DNA from: Desulfobacula sp.
GTDB lineage: Bacteria; Desulfobacterota; Desulfobacteria; Desulfobacterales; Desulfobacteraceae
Reading direction: 5' to 3'
Assembly (NCBI GenBank): GCA_023701135.1
Contig: JAMPXP010000010.1
Location: 1 to 64,000, forward strand
Length of the DNA: 64,000 nt
Shown: piece by piece, positions 33,449-42,102 of the stretch
Position numbering within the stretch: position 1 is the first letter of the stretch
Layout: each line of letters begins with the position of its first letter
Notes under the pieces: generated by a model
The model's input: the letters and a program-made list of their open reading frames with translations, nothing else
Databases searched by the model: none
What the model was told of the DNA's origin: nothing
Position numbers and translations under genes: made by a program

Positions 33449-34945
33449 TCAGGGTTTCAGGATATCCAGCTTTCGCATCCGGGCGCGCAGGGTGCTGCGA
33501 TTAAGCCCGAGAATCTGGGTCGCACTGTTTTCCCCGCTGACTTTCCAGTTGGTCTGTTCCAGAACGCGGACAATATAGTCGTGCTCCACTTGTTCCAGTG
33601 TTTTTGCTTCCACTGTTTTCTGGGCTTTGCTTAAATAGGCCAACGGCCTGTTAAAATCATCCACCATGCGCAATTTTGGACCCGACGAGATGATCAAGGC
33701 CCGCTCCAGGATATTTTCCAGCTCCCGGACATTCCCCGGCCAATGATAATTCGAAAAGGCATCCATCATGAGTTTGGGAACAATGGGGGTGTCTTTGCCC
33801 AGCCGTTTGGCAATTTTTTTGACATAAAAGGCCACGAGAAGCGGGACATCCTCTATCCGGTCCCGGAGGGGCGGCATGGTAATGGGAAAAACATTCAGCC
33901 GGTACCAGAGATCTTCCCGGAAGGTGCCTTTCTTCACTTCTTCTTCAAGATTCCGGTTGGTGGCGGCAATGATCCGGGCGTCCACCTTGATGGTATGGGA
34001 GCTGCCCAGGCGTTCGAATTCACCGTCCTGGATCACGCGAAGCAGTTTGGCCTGCAATTCCAGGGGCAGTTCTCCAATCTCATCCAGAAAAAGCGTGGCC
34101 CCGTCCGCAACCTCAAACCGTCCCAGTTGCCTGGAACTGGAACCGGTAAAAGCCCCTTTTTCATGGCCGAACAATTCGTTTTCGATCAGGCTTGCCGGCA
34201 ATGCCGCGCAATTAATTTTGACCAGGGCCCGGTCTTTGCGAGGGCTGCCGTGATGAACGGCCCTTGCCACGAGTTCCTTTCCGGTTCCGGTTTCACCCAG
34301 AACCAATACCGTGGTATTGGTGGCGGCAATCTGTTCAACTTTATAGAGCACATATTTCAGCGCATCGCTTTTTCCGATAATATTTTCATGGTTATGTTCC
34401 AGTTTGATTTCTTCGCTCAGATAGGCTTTTTCCCCTTCCAACTGCTTTTTCAGCTTTTTTATTTCAAGAAGGGCTTCTTCTGCGGCTTCCTTTCCTTTTT
34501 CCGCCTCCTGCCGGGCCTGGGCGAGTTCAGATGTGCGGGCTTCAACAATGATTTCAAGATTCCGTTTATAATATTCCCGCTCGGTCACATCCTCAATGGC
34601 CAGAAGAATCAGTTGGGCATCGCTTGATTTCTGGTAGATTCTTCTGGCATTCAAATGCATGATTTTCGGGCCGATATTTTCAAAAGAATGCTCCACCTCA
34701 AAATCATTGAATACGGAATTCTGCGGCAGAACATCTTCCAGCAATTCCCTGAGCTTGGGGATATCCCATTGCCCGTTGCCGAGATCATAGATCAATGCGC
34801 CTTCCGTATTTTCCGGAGTGACGCAGAAATTCTTGTAAAAAGAAGGATTGGCGCCGACCACCTTAAGGCTGGTATCCAGCACCAGAAGGGGTTCACGCAC
34901 CGACTCCAGGACATTGTGAAACACGTTTAAAAAGGCTTTTTGCAT
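33449..34945 (-). CDS. Sigma-54-dependent activator: PAS, AAA+, Fis-type HTH
   Basis: NtrC-family enhancer-binding protein, about 498 residues. Order: PAS (about 10-125, VREPLLVLDTSLKVVGANPSF), coiled coil (about 135-185), AAA+ domain with Walker A GETGTGKE, GAFTGS loop (GAFTGA in most members), Walker B LFLDEIGELP, arginine-finger region and NYHWPGNVRELENILERA, then a Fis-type HTH (ATQILGLNRSTLRARMRKL). It has no receiver, so activity is set by the PAS domain. ATG 34945 follows AAGGA; the longer frame adds 41 residues without a site. A paired operator and sigma-54 promoter lie immediately downstream, and equivalent sites control two more operons, making it the candidate master regulator. Confidence 0.92.
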   Translation of the reverse strand: MQKAFLNVFHNVLESVREPLLVLDTSLKVVGANPSFYKNFCVTPENTEGALIYDLGNGQWDIPKLRELLEDVLPQNSVFNDFEVEHSFENIGPKIMHLNARRIYQKSSDAQLILLAIEDVTEREYYKRNLEIIVEARTSELAQARQEAEKGKEAAEEALLEIKKLKKQLEGEKAYLSEEIKLEHNHENIIGKSDALKYVLYKVEQIAATNTTVLVLGETGTGKELVARAVHHGSPRKDRALVKINCAALPASLIENELFGHEKGAFTGSSSRQLGRFEVADGATLFLDEIGELPLELQAKLLRVIQDGEFERLGSSHTIKVDARIIAATNRNLEEEVKKGTFREDLWYRLNVFPITMPPLRDRIEDVPLLVAFYVKKIAKRLGKDTPIVPKLMMDAFSNYHWPGNVRELENILERALIISSGPKLRMVDDFNRPLAYLSKAQKTVEAKTLEQVEHDYIVRVLEQTNWKVSGENSATQILGLNRSTLRARMRKLDILKP

Positions 34946-34997
34946 TTTCAGATCCTTTCCTGAAAGGCAAGGTAATGCCGTACTCTTTTGCAGGGCT

Positions 34998-35399
34998 TTA
35001 ATAATTTTTACTCTCACCTTTCTCATTGGATGAAAACATATTGACCAGCATCTTGACGATTTCCCCAATCACCAGGGCATATTTTGCCAGGGAATCCGCA
35101 GTCTCAGTGATGGTCAATACCGTATCCGTTGTTTCATGGGAAATGGTCCGGACGGCATCACCTGCCTCTTCAACGCTTTTTTTTAAATCCCGGCTGATGC
35201 TTTTTGTATTCACTGAAATCTCATGAATATTGGGAACGATCTCGCTCAGTTGATCTTTGTTTTTTTGCAGCAGGCCTGCGGCCTCTTTGATCAACCCGTT
35301 CAGGTTTTTCAAGGTCATGATGGCATAGCCGCCGGCCACTGCAAAGAATACAAAAACGATAAACAAGCCCAGTTCATTCCAGGTAATGGAACCTTGCAT
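34998..35399 (-). CDS. DUF948-like membrane-anchored protein
   Basis: The 133-residue protein has one N-terminal membrane helix (ELGLFIVFVFFAVAGGYAIM) followed by a long amphipathic coiled coil (LKKSVEEAGDAVRTISHETTD). This is the style of DUF948 proteins, which are usually encoded beside YtxH genes as here. The function is unknown; a scaffold or envelope-stress role is suspected. It lies 14 bases behind YtxH and 52 bases before the activator start, so all three are probably co-transcribed. Confidence 0.65.
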   Translation of the reverse strand: MQGSITWNELGLFIVFVFFAVAGGYAIMTLKNLNGLIKEAAGLLQKNKDQLSEIVPNIHEISVNTKSISRDLKKSVEEAGDAVRTISHETTDTVLTITETADSLAKYALVIGEIVKMLVNMFSSNEKGESKNY

Positions 35400-35413
35400 A
35401 GGGATATCCTCCT

Positions 35414-35701
35414 CTATTTTGAGACTTCTTCTTTCTTTTCCTTGGCCGCAGCAAAGACTTTTTCTTTGGTGGCGGCCACATTGTCTTTAAGATTTTTCAC
35501 GGTTCGGCCGGTCCGGTCGGCAATGATGTGCCGGGTTTCTCTGCCGGATTTCGGGGCAAAGAGGATTCCGGCGGCAACGCCGACAACGGAGCCGATACCG
35601 GCCCCCAGGATCAGATTTTTGGTCCTGTTTCGCCGGACATCCTGTGTTCGCGAACTCCTGAGTTTTTTCACCTGGTTGGCCAATTCATTCAGTATCATCA
35701 T
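35414..35701 (-). CDS. YtxH-domain protein
   Basis: The 95-residue protein has a short basic N-terminus, one glycine-rich membrane helix (LILGAGIGSVVGVAAGILFAP) with the signature KSGRETR directly after it, and a lysine-rich helical tail. YtxH proteins belong to general-stress regulons in Firmicutes and are common in Desulfobacterota. ATGATG at 35701 has AGGAGG five bases before; the longer frame is not supported. Neighbours are the hybrid kinase (26 bases upstream) and DUF948. Confidence 0.8.
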   Translation of the reverse strand: MMILNELANQVKKLRSSRTQDVRRNRTKNLILGAGIGSVVGVAAGILFAPKSGRETRHIIADRTGRTVKNLKDNVAATKEKVFAAAKEKKEEVSK

Positions 35702-35727
35702 ATATCCTCCTGATTTGATTGCGTTCA

Positions 35728-37476
35728 TTAATAACATCGTTGACTCTCCTTTTTTTGATCCATCAGTTTCCTTATGGTTTTTGCAATTTCCGACATGGAT
35801 ACCGGTTTCATCATATAGGCCACGATCCCGAGTTGCCGCGCCCTTTCCTCATCAATCAGGGAGCTGTGGCCCGTGCAGAGAAGGATGGGGATATCCGGCC
35901 TGATCCGGATTAATTTTTCAGCCAGTTTAACGCCGGTCATCTTGGGCATGGTCATATCGGTGATGACCACATCAAAATAGCCGGGGTTCAGTTTAAAGAC
36001 CGCCAGGGCATCTTCCGGGTCCGACATGGCTTCGACCCTGTAATCAAACAATTTCAATGATGCCTGGGCCATCTCCGCAACGTCCACCTCATCATCCACA
36101 AAAAGGATTCTCTCGGTGCCGTGGAAAGATTCATCCATGGGTTCGATCTTTACTTCAGGCCCTTGGTCCACCATGGGGAAAAACATCGTAAACCGGGCTC
36201 CTCCTTCCGGCCGGTTTTGAACGGTAATGGTCCCTTTGTGATTTTTTACAATGGTATAAACAACGGCCAGTCCCAGTCCTGAACCTTTTCCAACATCCCG
36301 GGTGGTAAAATAGGGGTCAAAAATGCGGTCCAGGAGGCCGGTATCAATTCCGGGGCCGTTGTCACTGACCGTAATTTCGGCATAATTCCCGGCCGGACAG
36401 GCGCCGGAGGCTCCCTGGGGCAGAACCCTTGTCCCCACCCTGATCTCCAGGAGACCGCCGGTCTCCTCCATGGCCTGGGAGGCATTGGTGCATAGATTCA
36501 TCAAGATTTGCCCGATCTGAATCTTATCCGAAAGAATCATTACCGCCCCATCCGGGAACTCTGTATGAATGCCGATGGTGGCCGGGATGGATGCCCGCAG
36601 CAAAACAAGGGCATCCTTGATCACACGGATCAGGTCTGTGGGGGTTTGTTCCTTATTGGCGGTCTGGCTGAAGCTGAGGAGCAGTTTCACAATTCCTGCG
36701 GCCCTCAGGGCTGCGGCCCGGATCGTTTCGAGTTTGGGATAGGCCGGATGCCAATCCCGGGTTTCTTCAAAGGCCAGTTCAACATTCCCGATGATAATGA
36801 AAAGGATATTGTTGAAATCATGGGCAATGCCGCCGGCAATGGTGCGGATGGATTCCATCTTATGAATCTGATGAAGCCTTATCCGCAGCTCTTCCCGCTC
36901 CTTCTCAATTTGCTTGCGCCCGCTGATGTCAATGATCACGGTCCGGTATTGTTCCGGTCTCCAGCTTTGATGTGAAAACACGATGCTTTCCAGTTGAACA
37001 TCCACAATGGCGCCGTCTGATCGGGTCATTCTGAATTCACAGACCTGCCGGTTTTTGGACTCGGCAAGATCCCTCAGATGCCGGTAATAGATATCCTGGT
37101 CTTCAAAAAAAACATACCCGGACAAGGGCCGGTCGATCAGAGAACTTCTTTCCACGAACAGCATATCGGCCAGGGTCAGGTTGGCATTGAGGATGGCTCC
37201 TTTTCTATCCAGGCAGACATACCCCACGGGGGTAAAATCATACAGTTCCGTATAGCGCATTTTGAATTCCATGAGTTCCTGCTGGGAGCGGTGCAATTCT
37301 TCATTCTGCAGTTCCAGTTCAACCTGAAAGGTCTGGAGTTCATGAATTAATTCAAGAGGACTTTCAACAATCACCGGCGGGCTTGTCGTTCCATTTTTCA
37401 GCATCAGCTCCTCAGCCTGCCGACGTAATTCATTAAATTTTTCCTGGATCGTGTCTTTTCTGTTCATCGGTGACAT
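35728..37476 (-). CDS. PAS hybrid histidine kinase with receiver
   Basis: Soluble kinase of about 582 residues: N-terminal helix (EKFNELRRQAEELM), coiled coil (LHELQ-type, ELQNEELHRSQQELME), PAS (about 75-190), HisKA (GGIAHDFNNILF), HATPase (LCTNASQAM, DNGPGIDTG, GSGLGLAVVYTI) and receiver (FVDDEVDVAEMAQ, TDMTMPKMTG, KPVS). Its first 200 residues closely copy those of the next gene upstream, indicating duplication. It is transcribed directly ahead of YtxH, DUF948 and the sigma-54 activator, so it may feed that pathway although the activator has no receiver. ATG 37476 follows AAGGA. Confidence 0.9.
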   Translation of the reverse strand: MSPMNRKDTIQEKFNELRRQAEELMLKNGTTSPPVIVESPLELIHELQTFQVELELQNEELHRSQQELMEFKMRYTELYDFTPVGYVCLDRKGAILNANLTLADMLFVERSSLIDRPLSGYVFFEDQDIYYRHLRDLAESKNRQVCEFRMTRSDGAIVDVQLESIVFSHQSWRPEQYRTVIIDISGRKQIEKEREELRIRLHQIHKMESIRTIAGGIAHDFNNILFIIIGNVELAFEETRDWHPAYPKLETIRAAALRAAGIVKLLLSFSQTANKEQTPTDLIRVIKDALVLLRASIPATIGIHTEFPDGAVMILSDKIQIGQILMNLCTNASQAMEETGGLLEIRVGTRVLPQGASGACPAGNYAEITVSDNGPGIDTGLLDRIFDPYFTTRDVGKGSGLGLAVVYTIVKNHKGTITVQNRPEGGARFTMFFPMVDQGPEVKIEPMDESFHGTERILFVDDEVDVAEMAQASLKLFDYRVEAMSDPEDALAVFKLNPGYFDVVITDMTMPKMTGVKLAEKLIRIRPDIPILLCTGHSSLIDEERARQLGIVAYMMKPVSMSEIAKTIRKLMDQKKESQRCY

Positions 37477-37637
37477 TGGTTTTCCTTTTCCCAATAACCT
37501 TAAGGATGGTTTTTTGGCCGATATTTCGATTGAGGGGATATCAGATCAAGATTTTCCGGCTTTTACTTCATCCTTAACTCTAGACCGAATCGCATATCGA
37601 GTCAACTCAATAGAAAGTCAGAAAAGAGCCGATTGAT

Positions 37638-37656
37638 CGCCTATAAAAAATAGGCG
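37638..37656 (-). terminator. Hairpin after the PAS-LuxR gene
   Basis: A perfect 7-bp inverted repeat CGCCTAT/ATAGGCG with an A5 loop begins just after the stop codon. On the minus strand the loop is U-rich but no long U-run follows, so efficiency is uncertain. Confidence 0.45.
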
Positions 37657-39078
37657 CTATTCCAGGGTCGAAAGAAAGGAACGCAGGTTTATCTTTTTGT
37701 TTTTCAAGCCTGTCTTTTTCCGGATATTCTCGCGGTGGCGGGAGATGGTGTGGATGGAGCTGTTCATGATTTCCGATATTTCTTTATTGGTTTTCCCGAA
37801 TTTAACCAGATCTGCGATATGAATTTCCTTGGGCGTTAAATTCACCATTTGATCGGATAATTTTTTTGAAAAGGGAGAAATGATATTTTTCAACTCGGAT
37901 TCCAGGATATCCATCATATCCTTCTGGCTTTCCAAGGTAAGATTTTGCTTCAGATTCCGGATAATGGGGGCCAGGATCAGTTTGTGATTGGCAAAGATCT
38001 TTTCTCCGATTTCATTTTTATCCTCTTCTCTTTTTTTCAGCAGTATTCTCAGGGTGGCGTTCATATCTTCCAATTCAGCCGTTCTTTTCTTTACTTTCTC
38101 TTCAAGGGTCAGCGTGATTTCCCTTTGTTTCTTTTCAGCCCGTTTCCGCCGGGTAATGTCCCTGGCAATTTCCAGGCGCACCAGCCGGCCGTCGGTCCAC
38201 GGGATCAGCAGACTGCTCAATTCATACCATTGATTGGAATCCTTATTGTAAAATTCCCAGATATAGGGCTCCCTGGGGTTGCCGGCCTCATCCATCAACC
38301 TGTCGTTGGTGCAGAATTCACAGGGCCCGTCCTGTTTTCCATGGATGGATGCCCAGCAGACCCGGCCGGTCAGGTCTGCTTGATGCTTTTTTTTCATATA
38401 CGTATTCATAAAAAGGATCTCATAGGAGGTCATGTCGGCAATGTAGATGGAGGCATCAATCTTGTTCAGGACGGATTCCAATTGATATTTGCCGTATTGG
38501 AGAAAGAGTTCGGTTCTTTTGCGCTCGGAAACGTCAATGATCACGGTGCGATACTGGGCTTCCTCCTGGCAGGACTCAGGGATAACCGTGCTTTCCAGTT
38601 GCACATCAAAATGGGCACCCTCTTTTGTTTTCATTTTAAGGTCACAGATCTGCCGTTTTTTGGATTCGAAAAGCCTTTGCAGGTGCAGGTAATAAATATC
38701 CTGGTCCCGGGGCAGGATATGGTCGGAAAGCGGCCGGTTGAGAAGAGAACTTCTTTCCGTTGCCAGCATCCGGGCCAGGGTCAGGTTGGCATTGATAATC
38801 TTCCCCTTTGAATCCAGGGTGACATATCCCACGGGCGTAAAATCATAAAGCTGGGTATAATGGATTTTAAATTCCATCAATTCCTGCTGGGAGCGATGAA
38901 GCTCTTCGTTCTGCAATTCCAGCTCAATCTGGAAGGTCTGGAGTTCATGAATGAGTCGGAGCGGGTCTTCAACCGCAACAACCGTCCTTGAGAAATCCGA
39001 TTTTGACATCAATTCTTCAGCCTGCCGGCGCAGTTCATTAAATTTTTCCTGGGCTGTGTTATTTTCCATCCTATTCAT
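37657..39078 (-). CDS. PAS-domain protein with LuxR-type HTH output
   Basis: About 473 residues: an N-terminal helix and coiled coil and a PAS domain nearly identical in layout to the kinase downstream, then a second PAS (about 195-310) with a cysteine set (GRVCWASIHG ... GPCEFC), a coiled coil, and a LuxR/GerE HTH at the end (LTPKEIHIADLVKFGKTNKEI, TISRHRENIRKK). There is no kinase domain, so it should bind DNA in response to a cytoplasmic signal. ATG 39078 is chosen because it aligns with the MNR start of the paralogue; it overlaps the CheB-CheR stop, and 39069 is also possible. Confidence 0.82.
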   Translation of the reverse strand: MNRMENNTAQEKFNELRRQAEELMSKSDFSRTVVAVEDPLRLIHELQTFQIELELQNEELHRSQQELMEFKIHYTQLYDFTPVGYVTLDSKGKIINANLTLARMLATERSSLLNRPLSDHILPRDQDIYYLHLQRLFESKKRQICDLKMKTKEGAHFDVQLESTVIPESCQEEAQYRTVIIDVSERKRTELFLQYGKYQLESVLNKIDASIYIADMTSYEILFMNTYMKKKHQADLTGRVCWASIHGKQDGPCEFCTNDRLMDEAGNPREPYIWEFYNKDSNQWYELSSLLIPWTDGRLVRLEIARDITRRKRAEKKQREITLTLEEKVKKRTAELEDMNATLRILLKKREEDKNEIGEKIFANHKLILAPIIRNLKQNLTLESQKDMMDILESELKNIISPFSKKLSDQMVNLTPKEIHIADLVKFGKTNKEISEIMNSSIHTISRHRENIRKKTGLKNKKINLRSFLSTLE

Positions 39079-42001
39079 CCTTGATGAGCCTTTCAATGGT
39101 GACGACCCCGTTGATCATATCCCTCTCATCCCTCAGCGCCAGGACCATGACCCAGACCTTCAGAATTTTTCCTGTCCGAGTCATTCGGCAGGTTTCAAGG
39201 CTGTCAAACAATTTACCGGTAAAGGCCCTCTCTATAAAGGCCAGAGACTCTTTACGGTTTTCTTTGGGGATCATATCCTTGATATTCATTTTCAGGGCCT
39301 CGGATTCCGTATACCCGTAAATATCCGCGGCGCCCTGGTTCCAGAAGGTAATAGCGCTGTTTTTATCCTGGATCAGGATGGCGTCCCTTGAATTCATAAT
39401 CACGGACAGACGCTGAGCGGTCAGACGGAACCGTTTAAATTCAGTGATATCTTCAAAGGTCACCACCACGCCGTCAATGACATTTTGCATGGTGCGGTAA
39501 GGCATGATCCGGGTTCTGAAAAATTTGCCGTCCCGGCTTTCCACTTCAAATTCCTGGGTGATGAGATCTTTTAAGACCTGCAGGGCATGATCCGCAATAT
39601 GGAATTCTTTTAATTGGGTGGCAAAATGGCTGACCGGTCTGCCGATGTCGCTCACGGCCAATGGAATCAGGCTGATGACCCTGTCGGTGAACCGCCGGAT
39701 ATTCATGTCCATGTCTAAAAAAATCGTCCCGATCTGGGTGGAATTCAACAGGTTTTTCATGTCGTCATTGGCATCGGACAATTCATCGACCCGGCTCTGG
39801 AGTTCCGCATTCACGGTGGCCGACTCTTCGTTCAGGGACTGGAGTTCCTCTTTTGAGGTCTCCATTTCTTCATTGGTGGATTGCAGCTCCTCATTGGTGG
39901 ATTGCAGTTCTTCATTGGTGGATTTGAGTTCTTCATTGGCGGTTTCCAGCTCTTCAATGGTGGTCTGCAAATTTTCTTTGGTGTATTGCAGTTCCTGTTC
40001 AAGCCGGCTTACCGTATGGTTCTTTTGGTCGCTCTTTTGGGGCGTCTTGGGTTTGGTTTTTGCTTTTTCCGAATCCTTAAAGACCACCATGAGCATGCCG
40101 CGAAGGGCGCCATAGGCCGGGACCGGTTTTACCGTCAGGTCAATCCGGATATAGCCGCCGTTGTCTTCGATATCAACACCCTTTTTGACGATTTCCTGCT
40201 TGACAATGGCGGCTTTGCGGATGGCCGACGCCAGCACGGTTTTCAGACTGGGCCGGGCCATGTCCAGGATATTGAAACACGCCTTGCCTGAGGCAGGTTC
40301 CAGATATTTTCCGGTCCGGCCGTGGATATACACGATATTCAATTTTTCATCAATAATGACGCAGGGAGGGGTGTCGCTTTCCTGCAGAATGGTTTCCACC
40401 AGTTTAAAACTGCTGATTTCCTCCGCCCTTCTGACCGCTTCAGGGATTTTGAGGGCCGGGAGTTCTTCCGGGGATGCCGGAACCGGCAGATTCAATATGG
40501 GATTGGCCCTTGAAAAGCCGGGCTGACGTTTGAAAATTTTCCATTTCCGGTCAAACATTTTAAACAGGGTTGTTTCCTGGCCCAGGGACTCGGATGAGCC
40601 GATGAACAGGAAACCATCCGGTTTCAGACTGTAATGAAACACGGGAAACAGTTTTTTCTGCAATTCCGGCCCCAGGTAAATCAGAAGGTTCCGGCAGGTG
40701 ATGATATCCAGTTTTGTGAAGGGAGGGTCTTTGATGAGGTCCTGCAAGGCAAAGACCAGCATTTCCCGGATGGATTTTTTGACCTTGTAGTGATTTTCTT
40801 CTTTGGTAAAAAACTGTTTTAATCTTATTGGATCAAGATCTGCCGAAATACTGAGGGGGTAGAGGCCGGACCGGGCGATATTGATGGCATCCGGATCAAT
40901 ATCCGTGGCAAATATCTGGACGCTGAAATGCCGGTTCATTTTTTCCATGCACTCCTGCAATAAAATGGCCATGGAATAGGCCTCTTCACCGGTGCTGCAT
41001 CCGGCCACCCAGATTCTGACCATGGCCCCTTCCGGTTTATCGGCCAGGAGTCCGGGCAAACATTTTTCACCCAGGACGGCAAAGGCTTCGGGATCTCTGA
41101 AAAAACTGGTTACGCCGATCAAAAGGTCCTTGAACAACACATGGACCTCGCGCTCGCTTTGGGTCAGATAGGTCAGGTAATCCTGGATATTATCGATCTG
41201 GTGCACATGCATCCGCCGTTCCACCCGCCGGATAATGGTATTTTTCTTGTAAAGGGAAAAATCATGATTGGTATGGGTCCGAAGAAGAATATAAATTTTC
41301 TGCAACGTCTTTTGACATTTTTCCTCATCCGCCGTAATCTTGTTCCGGGGTTTGACAATGGCATGGCGGGTATATTTAATCAGCGCTTCCGGCATCTTGT
41401 CCGCGGGCAGGACATAATCCACGAGTCCCGTGGCAATGGCGCTCCGGGGCATGCCGGCATATTTGGCGGAATCCTCGTCCTGGGCCATGACCATACCCAG
41501 TTCCCCCTTGATCTGTTTTAATCCGAGGCTGCCGTCACTGCCGGTTCCGGACAGGATAATGCCGACGGCGGAAGCGCCCTGGTCCTGGGCCAGGGATTTG
41601 AAAAAACTGTCAATGGGAAGGTTAAATCCCCTGGGATGGGGCAGATCCATGAGGTGCAGGGCTCCGTTTAAAATGGCCATATCCTTGTTGGGCGGAATGA
41701 CATAGATCATATTGGGTTGAACCTGGAGCCCATCCGTTATGAGATGGACCTTCATCTGTGTTTTTTTCTGAATCAGTTCCGGCAGGATACTGATGTGGGT
41801 GGGGTCCAGATGAGAGATCAGGACAAAGGCCATGCCGCTGTCCCCGGGCATGGCCTTGAAAAACGATTCAAAGGCTTCCAGGCCACCGGCGGAAGCGCCC
41901 ATGCCGACAATGGGAAACCGGTCAATGGTAAATCCGGGGGAGTCTCCGGGTGTTGAAATAGCTCGCCGGGTATCTTTTGCCGGGTCCTTTTTTTTTGTCA
42001 T
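39071..42001 (-). CDS. CheB-CheR-PAS fusion protein
   Basis: The 976-residue multidomain protein contains a CheB methylesterase (about 25-215: GASAGG, SHLDP, GTGSDG catalytic Ser-His-Asp), a CheR methyltransferase (about 240-490: VTSFFRDPEAF, VAGCSTGEEAYSMAI, FATDID), and a long coiled coil (about 640-745) with tandem STNEELQ heptads. Two PAS domains (about 750-865 and 870-970) follow, ending at ERLIKDE. Many relatives continue into a histidine kinase; this one stops. Such proteins probably control non-chemotaxis signalling by reversible methylation. It overlaps the PAS-LuxR gene by eight bases, so its output likely goes through that regulator. Confidence 0.88.
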   Translation of the reverse strand: MTKKKDPAKDTRRAISTPGDSPGFTIDRFPIVGMGASAGGLEAFESFFKAMPGDSGMAFVLISHLDPTHISILPELIQKKTQMKVHLITDGLQVQPNMIYVIPPNKDMAILNGALHLMDLPHPRGFNLPIDSFFKSLAQDQGASAVGIILSGTGSDGSLGLKQIKGELGMVMAQDEDSAKYAGMPRSAIATGLVDYVLPADKMPEALIKYTRHAIVKPRNKITADEEKCQKTLQKIYILLRTHTNHDFSLYKKNTIIRRVERRMHVHQIDNIQDYLTYLTQSEREVHVLFKDLLIGVTSFFRDPEAFAVLGEKCLPGLLADKPEGAMVRIWVAGCSTGEEAYSMAILLQECMEKMNRHFSVQIFATDIDPDAINIARSGLYPLSISADLDPIRLKQFFTKEENHYKVKKSIREMLVFALQDLIKDPPFTKLDIITCRNLLIYLGPELQKKLFPVFHYSLKPDGFLFIGSSESLGQETTLFKMFDRKWKIFKRQPGFSRANPILNLPVPASPEELPALKIPEAVRRAEEISSFKLVETILQESDTPPCVIIDEKLNIVYIHGRTGKYLEPASGKACFNILDMARPSLKTVLASAIRKAAIVKQEIVKKGVDIEDNGGYIRIDLTVKPVPAYGALRGMLMVVFKDSEKAKTKPKTPQKSDQKNHTVSRLEQELQYTKENLQTTIEELETANEELKSTNEELQSTNEELQSTNEEMETSKEELQSLNEESATVNAELQSRVDELSDANDDMKNLLNSTQIGTIFLDMDMNIRRFTDRVISLIPLAVSDIGRPVSHFATQLKEFHIADHALQVLKDLITQEFEVESRDGKFFRTRIMPYRTMQNVIDGVVVTFEDITEFKRFRLTAQRLSVIMNSRDAILIQDKNSAITFWNQGAADIYGYTESEALKMNIKDMIPKENRKESLAFIERAFTGKLFDSLETCRMTRTGKILKVWVMVLALRDERDMINGVVTIERLIKDE
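39871..39954 (-). repeat. 21-bp tandem repeat encoding STNEELQ heptads
   Basis: Four consecutive 21-base units begin at 39871, 39892, 39913 and 39934 (each with CATTGG at its start on the plus strand). They encode the coiled-coil linker of the CheB-CheR-PAS protein. The units differ by a few bases, the last one most. Such repeats can change in number by slippage without breaking the frame. Confidence 0.75.
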
Positions 42002-42102
42002 GGGCGTGTCCCCTGTCCTGAGAGGTTGGTGTGTACGGATGCCGTACCTGATTCCAGTTATAGGCCGGGTAGCCGCCTTCTGTCAAGGAAAGGATACCGG
42101 CA

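Noticed and set aside
33743-34627. 294-codon plus-strand ORF opposite the sigma-54 activator
   Set aside because: Shadow frame of the AAA+ gene; phenylalanine-glycine rich without recognisable motifs.
39871-39954. CRISPR-like array
   Set aside because: Repeats are contiguous 21-mers without spacers and encode coiled-coil heptads.
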